Part shown: positions 8,414-16,379 of the stretch, one piece after another
Layout: every line of letters begins with the position of its first letter
Numbering within the stretch: position 1 is the stretch's first letter
DNA from: Methanocorpusculum parvum
GTDB taxonomy: Archaea > Halobacteriota > Methanomicrobia > Methanomicrobiales > Methanocorpusculaceae
DNA: 35,978 nt
Assembly: GCA_002287215.1 (NCBI GenBank)
Contig: LMVO01000011.1
Coordinates: forward strand, 1-35,978
Reading direction: 5' to 3'
Program-made: the position numbers and the translations under genes
The notes under the pieces: model-generated
The model's input: the letters and a program-made list of their open reading frames with translations, nothing else
What the model was told of the DNA's origin: nothing
The model's database searches: none

Positions 8414-8845
8414 ATGGCATATATCTACAAAAAACGTGATCCGAAGAAGAAGCGGCAGGCCGTCATTTTGTTTTTTGTCCTTATTATGGCGGGTGTTATC
8501 ATCGTTTCCGTGTCTGCGGGGTTTTTCGGATCGGATTATGTTGTCCGCAAGTCGCTGGAGGATCCAGACGTGGTGATGCATGTCGCTGTTTCGGGAGGGG
8601 ATGTGATCATCACGATCTACGAGGGGCGAAAAGTCGAAGATCTGCGCATGATCTGTCTGGAGATAGAAGGAGTATCCCTGCCGTCTGAGCATTCTATACA
8701 TCCGGCGCCGCTGAACGGTGCGGGGGTCGTGGTGTTTTCCGGCGTCTGCGACGGGGTGACGGGAACGCGGACGGTCGGCATCCGCGGGGTGTTTGCCGAC
8801 GGGAGCACCATGATCCTGAAGCGGCTCACGATCAAGTTTACATAA
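8414..8845 (+). CDS. Membrane-anchored pilin-like small protein
   Basis: This 143-residue protein has a basic N-terminus (YKKRDPKKKRQ), one long hydrophobic helix at about 15-38, and an extracellular strand-rich domain. The pattern GGDVIITIYEGRKVEDLRMICLEIEG near 61-86 resembles the mature domain of methanogen type IV pilin-like proteins (DUF1628 type). It lacks the usual GxVSPIIG class III signal motif, so processing by the archaeal prepilin peptidase is doubtful. The start is ATG 8414, with GGGTGA at 8401-8406; an in-frame TTG at 8399 lies before that site. The gene is alone on its strand between minus-strand genes. It could be a minor pilin, an adhesin fragment or another anchored surface protein. 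Confidence 0.65.
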   Translation: MAYIYKKRDPKKKRQAVILFFVLIMAGVIIVSVSAGFFGSDYVVRKSLEDPDVVMHVAVSGGDVIITIYEGRKVEDLRMICLEIEGVSLPSEHSIHPAPLNGAGVVVFSGVCDGVTGTRTVGIRGVFADGSTMILKRLTIKFT

Positions 8846-8893
8846 AATATCAGACGTCAGCCGCGGATCGTAGTTTAGAGATGGGCAAAATAG

Positions 8894-8900
8894 TTTTTTT
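8894..8900 (+). terminator. T-run terminator after the pilin-like gene
   Basis: Seven consecutive T residues lie about 50 nt downstream of the stop codon of the pilin-like gene. Oligo-T runs on the coding strand are the usual archaeal termination signal. No strong hairpin precedes it. Confidence 0.45.
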
Positions 8901-8935
8901 GAAATTGGAGTTATTCTGTGCGATACAAGCCGCTC

Positions 8936-9024
8936 TGCGTCACCATTCACTCTCAAATCAAAGATTTGCTCAATAATGGCGCCGCTGATGCGTCACCATT
9001 CACTCTCAAATCAAAGATTTGCTC
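8936..9024. repeat. 36-bp direct repeat with mini-hairpins (middle copy)
   Basis: A 36-bp unit starting TGCGTCACCATTCACTCTC occurs at 8936-8971 and again at 8989-9024, apparently identical. Each copy contains CAAATCaaaGATTTG, a 6-bp stem with a 3-nt loop very like the GCAAATCtctGATTTGC and GCAAACCttcGGTTTGC hairpins of the patches at the left end and near 18.7 kb. CCATT in the first copy can also pair with AATGG at 8975-8979. It probably belongs to the same repeat family. Confidence 0.7.
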
Positions 9025-9026
9025 GA

Positions 9027-9051
9027 CCTGGTGACATTGCATGTCACCAGG
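9027..9051. terminator. Perfect 10-bp stem hairpin at the end of the BrxD-like gene
   Basis: CCTGGTGACA and TGTCACCAGG pair perfectly around a 5-nt loop. The hairpin overlaps the stop codon of the minus-strand ATPase gene (9044-9046). No long T-run follows on that strand, so it may act as a 3' stability element or partial terminator, or be another unit of the neighbouring hairpin repeats. Confidence 0.55.
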
Positions 9052-10336
9052 CAACTTCCATTACTGCCTTCTCCTCCTCCTTCAGCCCTGCTGCCTCCTT
9101 CTCCGGCACAAACACATACTTCTCCATCGGCTGATAATTCGGATACAGCGCACACTTATCCAGCACATCCACAAACTCCCGAAGATACAGTCTTGGCACC
9201 ACATCCACCCTTCCGCCGAACCTTCCCGTCACCTTCTCGATCATCGTTCTGATAAACTTCGGCGACACCCTGCTCTTATCCACCTCGGAGTACGCATCCG
9301 CATAGATCTCCATCACCCGCAACGCAGCCTCCATAAGCTTCGCCGCATCGAACTTCGGCAAAACGATCTGCGTCTGCAGAGGGTTCGAAAAGCCGTCATC
9401 CGCGATGATCCCTATCCGGTCATACAGCGGCGGCAGCGACCTGATCCCTTTTGCACTGTCGAAAAACGCCGGCGTGCCTGCAAACAGGAAGAAACAGTTC
9501 GGCAGCTCGTTCTTATCGATCATATCCACGATCTGCCGGAGATTGATATACCCCTTCTCCCGCTGCGGCCGGGCAAACGACTGTGCCGTCTCCGCCTCAT
9601 CAAAACTCACCAGAAGACCGGCAAAACCTGCACGCGTCATCACATACACCAGCCCTTTCAAAAACTGCAGGGCTTCACCCTCCGTCACGCTCCCCTTCAG
9701 ACCAGCCTGCGCCTTAAAACTTCTCCCGACCGTCGTCTCGCCCGCCACCCAGCCGATCGCCGCCTGCGCCGATGCAAAATCCCCCCGGTTCGACGCCTGA
9801 TAATACGCCCGGAGAGCCGACGCAAGACCCGAACTCAGCCCGCTCACCCGTTCAAGGACCGACTCGATCTCCTTTTCCGTCAGCTCCACAAGCTTTGGAT
9901 CGTCCTCCCCGATTCCTGTACTGATCAGTCGGTCCTCGATCCCGTAGATCCAGGTATCGATGATACTCTTCAGCGCATGATCCTCCGTCCCCGTCGTCAG
10001 TCCGGCGCATATGGCTGCATATACGGCCTGCAGCTTATGCAGCGGCGTCTCCGGCGAGATCACCACATGCGAAGTAACGAACCGCTGCCTTTGTCCGATC
10101 TCCACCGCCCGCGAGATCAGAAACGTCTTACCCGACCCGTACTCCCCGCGAACGAACTTACAGTCCGCATGTCCGCCGGCAACATACGCAAGCTGCGAAC
10201 CGATCACCCGCTCCTCAGCTGAAAGACCCACCGCAAGACGGGAAAGCCCGCTCTGCGGCACCGTTCCCCGGCGAAGCGCGTTGATGATCCCGATACTCTC
10301 CTGTTTTTGATCCGTGATCCCCTTATGGTCCGACAT
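9044..10336 (-). CDS. BrxD-like (DUF2791) P-loop ATPase
   Basis: This 430-residue protein has the DUF2791/BrxD architecture known from BREX-related phage defence and related loci. Walker A is GEYGSGKT (64-71), Walker B is LLVSFDEAE (241-249) with a catalytic Asp-Glu, followed by the strand FLFAGTPAFF (282-291). It looks catalytically intact. A helical insertion lies between the two motifs (about 115-225). The start overlaps the end of the upstream TPR/winged-helix gene by 14 bp, implying coupled translation and probably a complex. No methyltransferase, BrxC, BrxL, BrxZ or helicase gene is nearby, so it is not part of a canonical BREX system here. Nucleic-acid-dependent ATPase activity is inferred. 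Confidence 0.82.
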   Translation of the reverse strand: MSDHKGITDQKQESIGIINALRRGTVPQSGLSRLAVGLSAEERVIGSQLAYVAGGHADCKFVRGEYGSGKTFLISRAVEIGQRQRFVTSHVVISPETPLHKLQAVYAAICAGLTTGTEDHALKSIIDTWIYGIEDRLISTGIGEDDPKLVELTEKEIESVLERVSGLSSGLASALRAYYQASNRGDFASAQAAIGWVAGETTVGRSFKAQAGLKGSVTEGEALQFLKGLVYVMTRAGFAGLLVSFDEAETAQSFARPQREKGYINLRQIVDMIDKNELPNCFFLFAGTPAFFDSAKGIRSLPPLYDRIGIIADDGFSNPLQTQIVLPKFDAAKLMEAALRVMEIYADAYSEVDKSRVSPKFIRTMIEKVTGRFGGRVDVVPRLYLREFVDVLDKCALYPNYQPMEKYVFVPEKEAAGLKEEEKAVMEVAW

Positions 10337-12146
10337 ACCCGTACACCTCGCCGCGCTCGCCTACCCCGCGTTTTTCGATCACCGACATCCCGTTCTCCGC
10401 CAGCTTTGCGAGCAGCGAATTCACGATACCAGCGACCCGCCGCGTCTCAAGAACCGAACGAAGATCCATCTCGGTCGCCTCACGGTGCTCCTGCAAAAAC
10501 AAAAACACCGCGGTCTCCCGCTGATCCAGAAACGAAAGATCGGAGCTCTGCTCCTCCTTTTCCTTATCTTCCTCCTCGGATCCGGTGATCACCGGCCGCT
10601 CGGCAAGCGCCCTGCCTTTCATGCGTGAAAGCACCTCGATGAAATCCTCCACCCGGATCTTTGCCGGATAACAGGGCAGAACATCGATCCCCGCAAGACA
10701 GAACCACTTGCAGCTCTCGTGATCCTGCCGCTCCAGTGCATCCAGCGCCGAATACAGATATCCCGCCGAAAGCATCTCACGCCCGTTCGAAGAGAGTTTT
10801 CCGGTGACGCGTGCGAGTCGCTTGATCACCAGATCCTTCGCCCGGACGTTTTTCCAGATCTCCTCCCCGCCGTTGAACACCGCTGACGCGATGCGTTCGA
10901 TGTCGGCGATCCTCACCGCGTTCATCACCATATAGCGGATCGTCGTCTCACACTCACGCTCATCATTGCTCCGTCTGAGAAAACCTGCATAGGCGATCCC
11001 TCCGCTGATGAAATCCGCACGGTATGCCCGGTAGAACCAGTCACGCGCCTGGGAAAGGGAGCCTGCCGCCTCATACGCTCTGCCGATGTTTGCAAGACAC
11101 ACCGGGACCGGATACGGCGAAAGGATGATGCTGATGATGCCGGCGACCTCCTCTTTCGTCCGGCAGGCCAGAAGAAATCCGCTGAACCGCGTGATCACCA
11201 GATCGATGAGTGAAACATCCGCATCCTCATCACTGCAGAGACCAAGGATCAGCTCACGGTAGATGCTGTTTGCCGCGTCATCGTTCCCGAGACGCGCCTC
11301 GATCTCCGCAGAGAGCAGACGATACACCGGATCGTTCGTTGTTTTGAGCAGTTGCCCAAGCTCATACTTTGCCGAGGCATAGTTTCCGAGAAGTTTTTCC
11401 AGAAGGATATAGGAGAACCGTATCTGCGAAACGGTCTCGTCATCGATCCCTGCCTCCTCGAGACTGTCGAGAGCCGAACGGTATGCCCTTTCAGCGCCGG
11501 CAGGGTCCAGAGCGGAAAGCGCTTCCAGACTCTGTCTGAGATACACGGTGTCTTTGAGCGTGTTCCAGGCGCGAAGCGAGAGACTCATCGCCTTCTGATA
11601 TGATTTCTGCGCATACAGCGCGTCGATGTACTCGTGACTGAACGTATCCTCGCCGAAGTTCTGGATATGCAGGGCGGCCGCTTCGTCAGGTTCACCCGCA
11701 CGGGTGAGGGTCTGCATCAGTCTTCTGATGTCGTCAGGGTTGTTTTCGAGTCTGACCAGCGCACGAAGCGAGGGGATCGCACCTCTGAAATCCTCTTTTT
11801 CGAGAAGGAGCGCGGCGTATCCCCGAAGCGCCGTCTTGTTTTCCGCGTCGAGGATCAGTGCGGCCGCATACTCTTCGGCAGCGGCGTTTCTGTCCAGATG
11901 TTCAAGAACAAGTCCAAGATAACTGTGCAGATACGAGGAGGAGGGCATGATCCGGATCAGATCACTGAGGATCTGTCTGGCGGTTGCATATTCGCCTGTC
12001 TGAGTGTAACTGCGGGCGGCTAAAAGAAGAAGAGCCGGGTCGCCGGAACCGGAGGAGAATGAGATGACCTCGGCATACTTTCCGGCATTGAAAAGTTCCA
12101 TCCCGACTGAGAGGTTCTTGGCGGATGCTGCAGGGTCGTTTGTCAT
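10323..12146 (-). CDS. TPR protein with C-terminal winged-helix domain
   Basis: This 607-residue protein has helical tetratricopeptide-like repeats over about residues 12-235 (for example ALLLLAARSYTQTGEYATAR and LHSYLGLVLEHLDRNAAAE) and again about 290-500. A Glu/Lys-rich linker follows at 523-535 (SEEEDKEKEEQSS), then a winged-helix-like domain at 541-600 (AVFLFLQEHREATEMDLRSV, LLAKLAENGMSVIEKRGVG). It looks like a scaffold that also touches DNA. The gene begins 7 nt after the DJ-1/PfpI stop and overlaps the BrxD-like ATPase gene by 14 bp, so all three are likely one operon. I know no characterised homologue of this arrangement. A role with the ATPase as regulator or target-recognition subunit is inference. 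Confidence 0.78.
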   Translation of the reverse strand: MTNDPAASAKNLSVGMELFNAGKYAEVISFSSGSGDPALLLLAARSYTQTGEYATARQILSDLIRIMPSSSYLHSYLGLVLEHLDRNAAAEEYAAALILDAENKTALRGYAALLLEKEDFRGAIPSLRALVRLENNPDDIRRLMQTLTRAGEPDEAAALHIQNFGEDTFSHEYIDALYAQKSYQKAMSLSLRAWNTLKDTVYLRQSLEALSALDPAGAERAYRSALDSLEEAGIDDETVSQIRFSYILLEKLLGNYASAKYELGQLLKTTNDPVYRLLSAEIEARLGNDDAANSIYRELILGLCSDEDADVSLIDLVITRFSGFLLACRTKEEVAGIISIILSPYPVPVCLANIGRAYEAAGSLSQARDWFYRAYRADFISGGIAYAGFLRRSNDERECETTIRYMVMNAVRIADIERIASAVFNGGEEIWKNVRAKDLVIKRLARVTGKLSSNGREMLSAGYLYSALDALERQDHESCKWFCLAGIDVLPCYPAKIRVEDFIEVLSRMKGRALAERPVITGSEEEDKEKEEQSSDLSFLDQRETAVFLFLQEHREATEMDLRSVLETRRVAGIVNSLLAKLAENGMSVIEKRGVGERGEVYGYVGP

Positions 12147-12153
12147 ACCAGGT

Positions 12154-12666
12154 TCAGAGAAGCACCGACAGGATGGCGCGTGCGAACTCTTCAGCGTCGA
12201 AGGGGGTTTTTGCGGTCACGATGCGGCCGTCTGTTACGACGTTGTCATGAGAGACCTCGGCTTTATCGAGGGTCAGCACGCGGACAGTTGCCGGCGTTTC
12301 AAAACAGGCGGTCTTTTTGCCGGCAAGAAGTCCCGCTTCTCCGAGAATGACGGGTGCAAGACAGATCGCGGCTGCGACCTTGCCGGACGTGCCGATCTTA
12401 TTGGTTATATCGATAAGTTTTTCATTGCGCCAGAGTTCGTCCTGACAGCCGATACCGCCGTCGATGATGATACCGTCATACTCTGCCGGATCCACGTCGT
12501 TTATTGTAAGATCAGCCTGGGCGATCTCTCCCTGCATCCCGTAACAGTTCCCACGGACAGTGGACGCGGTCACGCATTCGATGCCATGTTCTTCCAGCAG
12601 TTTTTTGGGAACGGTATACCCCATATCCAGGAAGCGGTCTGATGCAATAACGAAGAGGATCTTCAT
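12154..12666 (-). CDS. DJ-1/PfpI-family protein
   Basis: This 170-residue class I glutamine-amidotransferase-like protein is of the DJ-1/PfpI family. The nucleophile elbow is AAAICLAPVIL, with Cys102. The residue after it is Leu rather than the His of PfpI proteases (CHG), which argues against a classical protease and leaves chaperone, deglycase-like or redox-sensor roles open. IIIDGGIGC at 67-74 is the family's central strand and loop. The start is ATG 12666, where the core strand MKILFVIASD begins; an upstream in-frame ATG at 12705 lies ahead of the TATA-like box. It heads a compact operon with the TPR/winged-helix gene 7 nt downstream. Confidence 0.85.
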   Translation of the reverse strand: MKILFVIASDRFLDMGYTVPKKLLEEHGIECVTASTVRGNCYGMQGEIAQADLTINDVDPAEYDGIIIDGGIGCQDELWRNEKLIDITNKIGTSGKVAAAICLAPVILGEAGLLAGKKTACFETPATVRVLTLDKAEVSHDNVVTDGRIVTAKTPFDAEEFARAILSVLL

Positions 12667-12690
12667 ACTATATGGTTGTGCTTTGAGAGG

Positions 12691-12696
12691 ATTTAA
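12691..12696 (-). promoter_or_regulatory. TATA box for the DJ-1/TPR/ATPase operon
   Basis: TTAAAT on the minus strand occupies -30 to -25 relative to ATG 12666, the archaeal TATA position for a leaderless transcript. No ribosome site precedes the ATG, which agrees. It separates this operon from the RFC-like gene that ends at 12713. Confidence 0.5.
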
Positions 12697-12712
12697 GTTG
12701 TTCATCCTGTCT

Positions 12713-13711
12713 TCAGCCGTTTTGCTGAGAAAGCAGCTCCGTCAAAACGGCGGCGAACGCGTTCATCTGCAGATACTCGTTGTTCCCCTCGACGAGCATG
12801 ACATCGGTCTTCGAAAACAGGAGTGCGAGATCCGGGGTCATATTGCCGATCATCGACCGTCTGATCTGCCGCAGCAGATCCCCCGCACTCATCCCGTATT
12901 CGATTTGAAGATTCTCAAAGATCTTCTGGGCGGCCGATGCGTCCCCTTTTCCTGCGGCAAGGATCGCGGCGGCAGTCAGTTCGCCCGTCTCGGTCGTCAT
13001 CAGCTCGGAAAGATCGCCGGCCCCGTGCAGGGCCATCAGTTCCAGCCAGATGAGAGCTTTGCGCAGATCGCCCTTTGATCCAAGGATCAGCATATCGAGC
13101 GTCTCATCTGCGACGGAACCCGCAAGTCCCTCCTGTTCAAGCACGCTGTTCAGATAGTCCCGCATCGTCGCTTCACCGATCGGCAGAAAGTAGAGCGGAA
13201 CGCATCGCGACCTGATCGGATCGATGATCGAAGCAAGCGAGCTCGTCACGAAGATGAACCGGCAGGTCTGGCTGTACTGCTCCATGATCCGGCGAAGGGC
13301 CGCCTGGGCGTCCTTCGTGAGATCGCCCGCTCCGTCGAAGATGATCAGACGAAACGGCGCGGAGAGAGGTTTCAAGGAGGCATGCCATCTGACGACATAC
13401 TTGAAGTTTGCCAGAACCGATTTGTTCTTCTGATACAGATGAGCGAACCGGTCGTTTTCCGCAAAATAGGTGTGGCCCTGGGAAAACATCACGCTCACGG
13501 GAAGGATGGTCGTGTTTTCCGCAGCCGCTTCGGTATAAAAAAGCCGGGAGAAGATCTCAAGCGACGAGGTCTTTCCGCAGCCGCTTCGACCGATCACCAT
13601 CAGATGCGGGAGGTTTCCCTGTGCGGCATACGCTGATAACTGTTTTACCGGACTCGTCTGTCCGATCACCTCTTCAAACGAGGACGGGCGGTATTTTTCA
13701 ATCCAGAGCAT
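12713..13711 (-). CDS. Replication factor C small-subunit-like AAA+ protein, variant
   Basis: This 332-residue clamp-loader-type AAA+ protein opens with the typical LWIEKYRPSSFEEVIGQ. Walker A is GRSGCGKT (41-48). The SRC motif with its arginine finger is at 168-170 (DPIRSRCVPLYF), followed by the lid and collar helices. Walker B reads IIFDGAGDLTKDAQAALRR (123-141), where true RFC small subunits have a DEAD-type Asp-Glu; Gly127 replaces the catalytic Glu. It may therefore bind but barely hydrolyse ATP, like a non-catalytic RFC subunit in multi-subunit clamp loaders. Methanosarcinales and haloarchaea are known to carry several RFC small paralogues. It is the last gene of the CoA operon, overlapping the synthetase gene by 14 bp. 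Confidence 0.8.
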   Translation of the reverse strand: MLWIEKYRPSSFEEVIGQTSPVKQLSAYAAQGNLPHLMVIGRSGCGKTSSLEIFSRLFYTEAAAENTTILPVSVMFSQGHTYFAENDRFAHLYQKNKSVLANFKYVVRWHASLKPLSAPFRLIIFDGAGDLTKDAQAALRRIMEQYSQTCRFIFVTSSLASIIDPIRSRCVPLYFLPIGEATMRDYLNSVLEQEGLAGSVADETLDMLILGSKGDLRKALIWLELMALHGAGDLSELMTTETGELTAAAILAAGKGDASAAQKIFENLQIEYGMSAGDLLRQIRRSMIGNMTPDLALLFSKTDVMLVEGNNEYLQMNAFAAVLTELLSQQNG

Positions 13712-14435
13712 GGGAAAGATGTTCCTGCATATCCTTTATCGCCTGCCTGAGGAAATATCTTGCGTCGATCTCGGGCATGGAGATGGTCTCGCCCGAGGCC
13801 TTCAGCCGATCGCATTCCTGAGCGATGTTCGGCAGGGCACGGGTGACCTCGTCGACGATCGGCAGGGAGGCCGTCTTCGACGTTCTGTCGATCGGGTTCA
13901 GATCGACGGTGATGACCAGTTTGCCCATCGAGACGAGGGCTTCGCACCGGTCACCGTCTTCGAGAGGGACGAGGACGACGTCGGCCGAACCGATACCTTC
14001 CGGGCGGCAGAGACCCCGCCCGTGGGGGAGCGGAACACACCGCCCGACAGCTCCTTTCGAGACGATGCAGCCTGCTTCTTCAAGAACGTTCGTCACGAGC
14101 GCGATCCGCTCCTCTGTTCTGTGGAACAGATTCACCTCGACCTCGGCGCCGCTTGCCTTCTGCAGCTGCGCGATCTCCTGCGCCGCGAGGGCGGCCGTGT
14201 TTCCATTGATCGAAAGCACCGGGTGTTTTGCCGCGAGCAGAACGCGGGCGGCGAGCTTCTCGGCTTCCAGCGCCGAGGCGGATGTTTTTTCACCGAGCAG
14301 ATAATCGAACGCTTCGCCGCGGCCGTGGGAGGTGAGCCCCTCCAGCGAGACGACGCCTGTTTTTGTGTGAGCGGCAAGCTGTTCTCTTGTGATCAGTGAT
14401 CTGTATCTTGGGTGGGATGACGGAATATCAGACAT
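13698..14435 (-). CDS. 4-phosphopantoate--beta-alanine ligase (phosphopantothenate synthetase)
   Basis: This 245-residue protein is of the archaeal phosphopantothenate synthetase family (DUF137). It ligates 4-phosphopantoate to beta-alanine using ATP, replacing bacterial PanC plus CoaA. Visible motifs are HPRYRSLITREQL at the N-terminus, TSHGRGEAFDYLLGE (36-49), SINGNTAAL (75-83), VNLFHRTEERI (101-111) and DLNPIDRTSKTA. The length is near the family norm (about 250). It overlaps pantoate kinase by 8 bp and the RFC-like gene by 14 bp. With pantoate kinase and CoaBC next door, three of the dedicated CoA steps lie together. Confidence 0.93.
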   Translation of the reverse strand: MSDIPSSHPRYRSLITREQLAAHTKTGVVSLEGLTSHGRGEAFDYLLGEKTSASALEAEKLAARVLLAAKHPVLSINGNTAALAAQEIAQLQKASGAEVEVNLFHRTEERIALVTNVLEEAGCIVSKGAVGRCVPLPHGRGLCRPEGIGSADVVLVPLEDGDRCEALVSMGKLVITVDLNPIDRTSKTASLPIVDEVTRALPNIAQECDRLKASGETISMPEIDARYFLRQAIKDMQEHLSHALD

Positions 14436-15264
14436 GGTTTTCCTCCAGGATCACCGGGCCGGAGCTGCTGACATGCAGACGGACCGGTTCACCGAACTTT
14501 TGCAGAATTTTTTCAGCCGCAGAACCGACGGCAAAGACGCCGTTTCCAAGCATCGTCATGGATGCGGGAACGCCTGCTTCTTTGCAGGCGGCAAGCACCG
14601 GCAGAAGATTTGGCGGCAGAAGTCCGCTCTTTTCCGTGAACGAGGCGGAGTTCTCCATGAACTCCGCAAGCGTTGCGGGCTCCTTCCCGGGAAACGCCGC
14701 GGCGACCTGGTGCATTTTTTCCTCCGAGGTGATGACATCATGCGTGGAGATGCTGCCAAACGTGACCGCCCAGAGTTCGTCTTTTGGATAGAGCCGAAGC
14801 TTCACGCCCGCGATGCCCGGGCGCGTTCTGACGACAAGGCCGCCGCCGGATGCCGCCGCCGCGTCGCCAAGGCCGGTTCCAAACGCAACTTCAACGGCGT
14901 GGGCCTTTTTGGAGATCTCTTCTGCGCTTAGTCCGAGGGAAAACACGCAGTTTGCCGCATGATACGCGGCGAGCAGCCCCGCGGCGCTCATCCCGAATCC
15001 TGCCCCCATCGGCATGCCGACCGTCACCCGGACATCCGCCTTCACCCCTAACGAGGTGAGCACCTCGCGGATCAGCCAGTCGTCCGCGGTCCCGTCGCCG
15101 ATTTTGATATTGATCTTATCCGCTTCCTGCATCCTGACGGTGACCCCTTTGTCGATCACGATCCCGGCGCCGAGACTGCCGGTCGTCTGGACCGAGTCGC
15201 CGTCGATCCGCTTAAAGTATCCTGAGATATGACCCGGAGCAAATGTTACACAAGAACGTCCCAT
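14428..15264 (-). CDS. Pantoate kinase (GHMP family)
   Basis: This 278-residue GHMP-family kinase phosphorylates pantoate to 4-phosphopantoate, the first archaeal-specific step to CoA. The N-terminal FAPGHISGYF and the GHMP phosphate loop PMGAGFGMSAAG (85-96) are intact, and the C-terminal part TMLGNGVFAVGS fits the third GHMP motif. Its start overlaps the end of coaBC by 19 bp and its stop overlaps the synthetase start by 8 bp, so the three enzymes are translationally coupled. The upstream pantothenate genes panB and panE are not in the window. Confidence 0.93.
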   Translation of the reverse strand: MGRSCVTFAPGHISGYFKRIDGDSVQTTGSLGAGIVIDKGVTVRMQEADKINIKIGDGTADDWLIREVLTSLGVKADVRVTVGMPMGAGFGMSAAGLLAAYHAANCVFSLGLSAEEISKKAHAVEVAFGTGLGDAAAASGGGLVVRTRPGIAGVKLRLYPKDELWAVTFGSISTHDVITSEEKMHQVAAAFPGKEPATLAEFMENSASFTEKSGLLPPNLLPVLAACKEAGVPASMTMLGNGVFAVGSAAEKILQKFGEPVRLHVSSSGPVILEENHV

Positions 15265-16379
15265 ACTTTCCCTGCGATCTCGTCTTTTGTTCCCGTAACC
15301 GTTTCTTTGTGATCTTTTTGGAGGAAGATGTATTCGCCGAAAGGAGAGCCCATCGTCTCCGGTCTGTTTGCAAGAACAAGGACGACATCAGGAAGGTCAA
15401 GAAGCCGCACTCCCTCCTTCTCCGCGTCCTCGCCGAGTTTGAATCCGACGATCCTCACTCCTCTGCCGGAGATCTTCGTGATCAGTTTTTCAAGAGGTTC
15501 AAGCGTTACAGACGTTTCCCGTCCGCTCGGGATCTTGCCGTCCACTCTTTTCGGAGAAAAATCGGAGATCGCGGCTGCCGAAAGATAATAATCCGCGCCA
15601 TCAGCTTCGCGAAGGACCGCGGCGTGCATATCGGCCGCGGTGATCACCGGGATATTTTTCACGCAAGGCACGATGCCGTGCATCGGATTCATGACAAGGG
15701 TCACCTCGGCGCCGAGACGAAACGCTTCAAGAGCAAGCTCTTTTGCCATCGTCCCGCCGGATCTCGTCGTCAGAATGCGGACGTCATCCAGCTCCTCGCG
15801 GCATGATCCGCCGGAGATGAGAACGCGTTTTCCTGCAAGCGTCCCGGGCGAAACGGCCCGCTCGACATGCAGGCAGATCTCATCTATGCCCGCGATCTTC
15901 GCCTTCTCCTCTTCCATTCGCGGAGGAACGACATCGATCCCGAGTTCCTTCAGCGTCTCCAGATTTTTCCTGACGGCCGGGTGGCGGTACATCGATTCAT
16001 GCATCGCCGGAACAACGACGACCGGCATCCCGCGGCCGATCGCGGTGGTCGCAAAGGTCGTGATGATGGTGTCGTCGATCCCGCAGGCGATCTTTCCCAC
16101 AGTGTTTGCCGTCGCCGGCGCGATAAGAAGAAGATCCGCCTCGCCGCCTTCCCCGCAGTATTTGACATGCTCGACCATGCCGGTGATCTGAGTGAGCGCC
16201 GGGTTCTGGCACGCATACGTCAGCGCATCGGGATGAATGATCCCGCACCCCGCGGGACTGATGATGCCGGTCACTTTCGCGCCGCGGCGTCTGAGCTCGT
16301 GAGCGAGTTTGATCGTCTCAACGGCGGCGATACTGCCGCAGACTCCCAGAACGATATGGATATCGGTTAGTTTTTTCAT
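15246..16379 (-). CDS. coaBC: Bifunctional phosphopantothenoylcysteine decarboxylase / phosphopantothenate--cysteine ligase
   Basis: This 377-residue fusion has an N-terminal CoaC flavoprotein domain (about 5-175) and a C-terminal CoaB ligase domain (about 183-377). CoaC features are GVCGSIAAVET (12-22), the catalytic His in HVKYC (71-75), APATANTVGKIACGIDD (87-103) and the PAMHESMY motif (124-131). CoaB features are VLISGGSCREELDDVR (186-201), the SGGTM phosphate loop and AAAISDFSP. It makes phosphopantothenoylcysteine (CTP-dependent in bacterial enzymes) and decarboxylates it to phosphopantetheine. The start overlaps the taw2 stop (ATGA). Length is slightly short of bacterial CoaBC (about 400). 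Confidence 0.95.
   Translation of the reverse strand: MKKLTDIHIVLGVCGSIAAVETIKLAHELRRRGAKVTGIISPAGCGIIHPDALTYACQNPALTQITGMVEHVKYCGEGGEADLLLIAPATANTVGKIACGIDDTIITTFATTAIGRGMPVVVVPAMHESMYRHPAVRKNLETLKELGIDVVPPRMEEEKAKIAGIDEICLHVERAVSPGTLAGKRVLISGGSCREELDDVRILTTRSGGTMAKELALEAFRLGAEVTLVMNPMHGIVPCVKNIPVITAADMHAAVLREADGADYYLSAAAISDFSPKRVDGKIPSGRETSVTLEPLEKLITKISGRGVRIVGFKLGEDAEKEGVRLLDLPDVVLVLANRPETMGSPFGEYIFLQKDHKETVTGTKDEIAGKVWDVLV

Noticed and set aside
9044..10336. A canonical BREX locus
   Set aside because: Only a BrxD-like ATPase is present; no BrxA, BrxB, BrxC, PglX methyltransferase, PglZ or BrxL gene lies in the flanking sequence.
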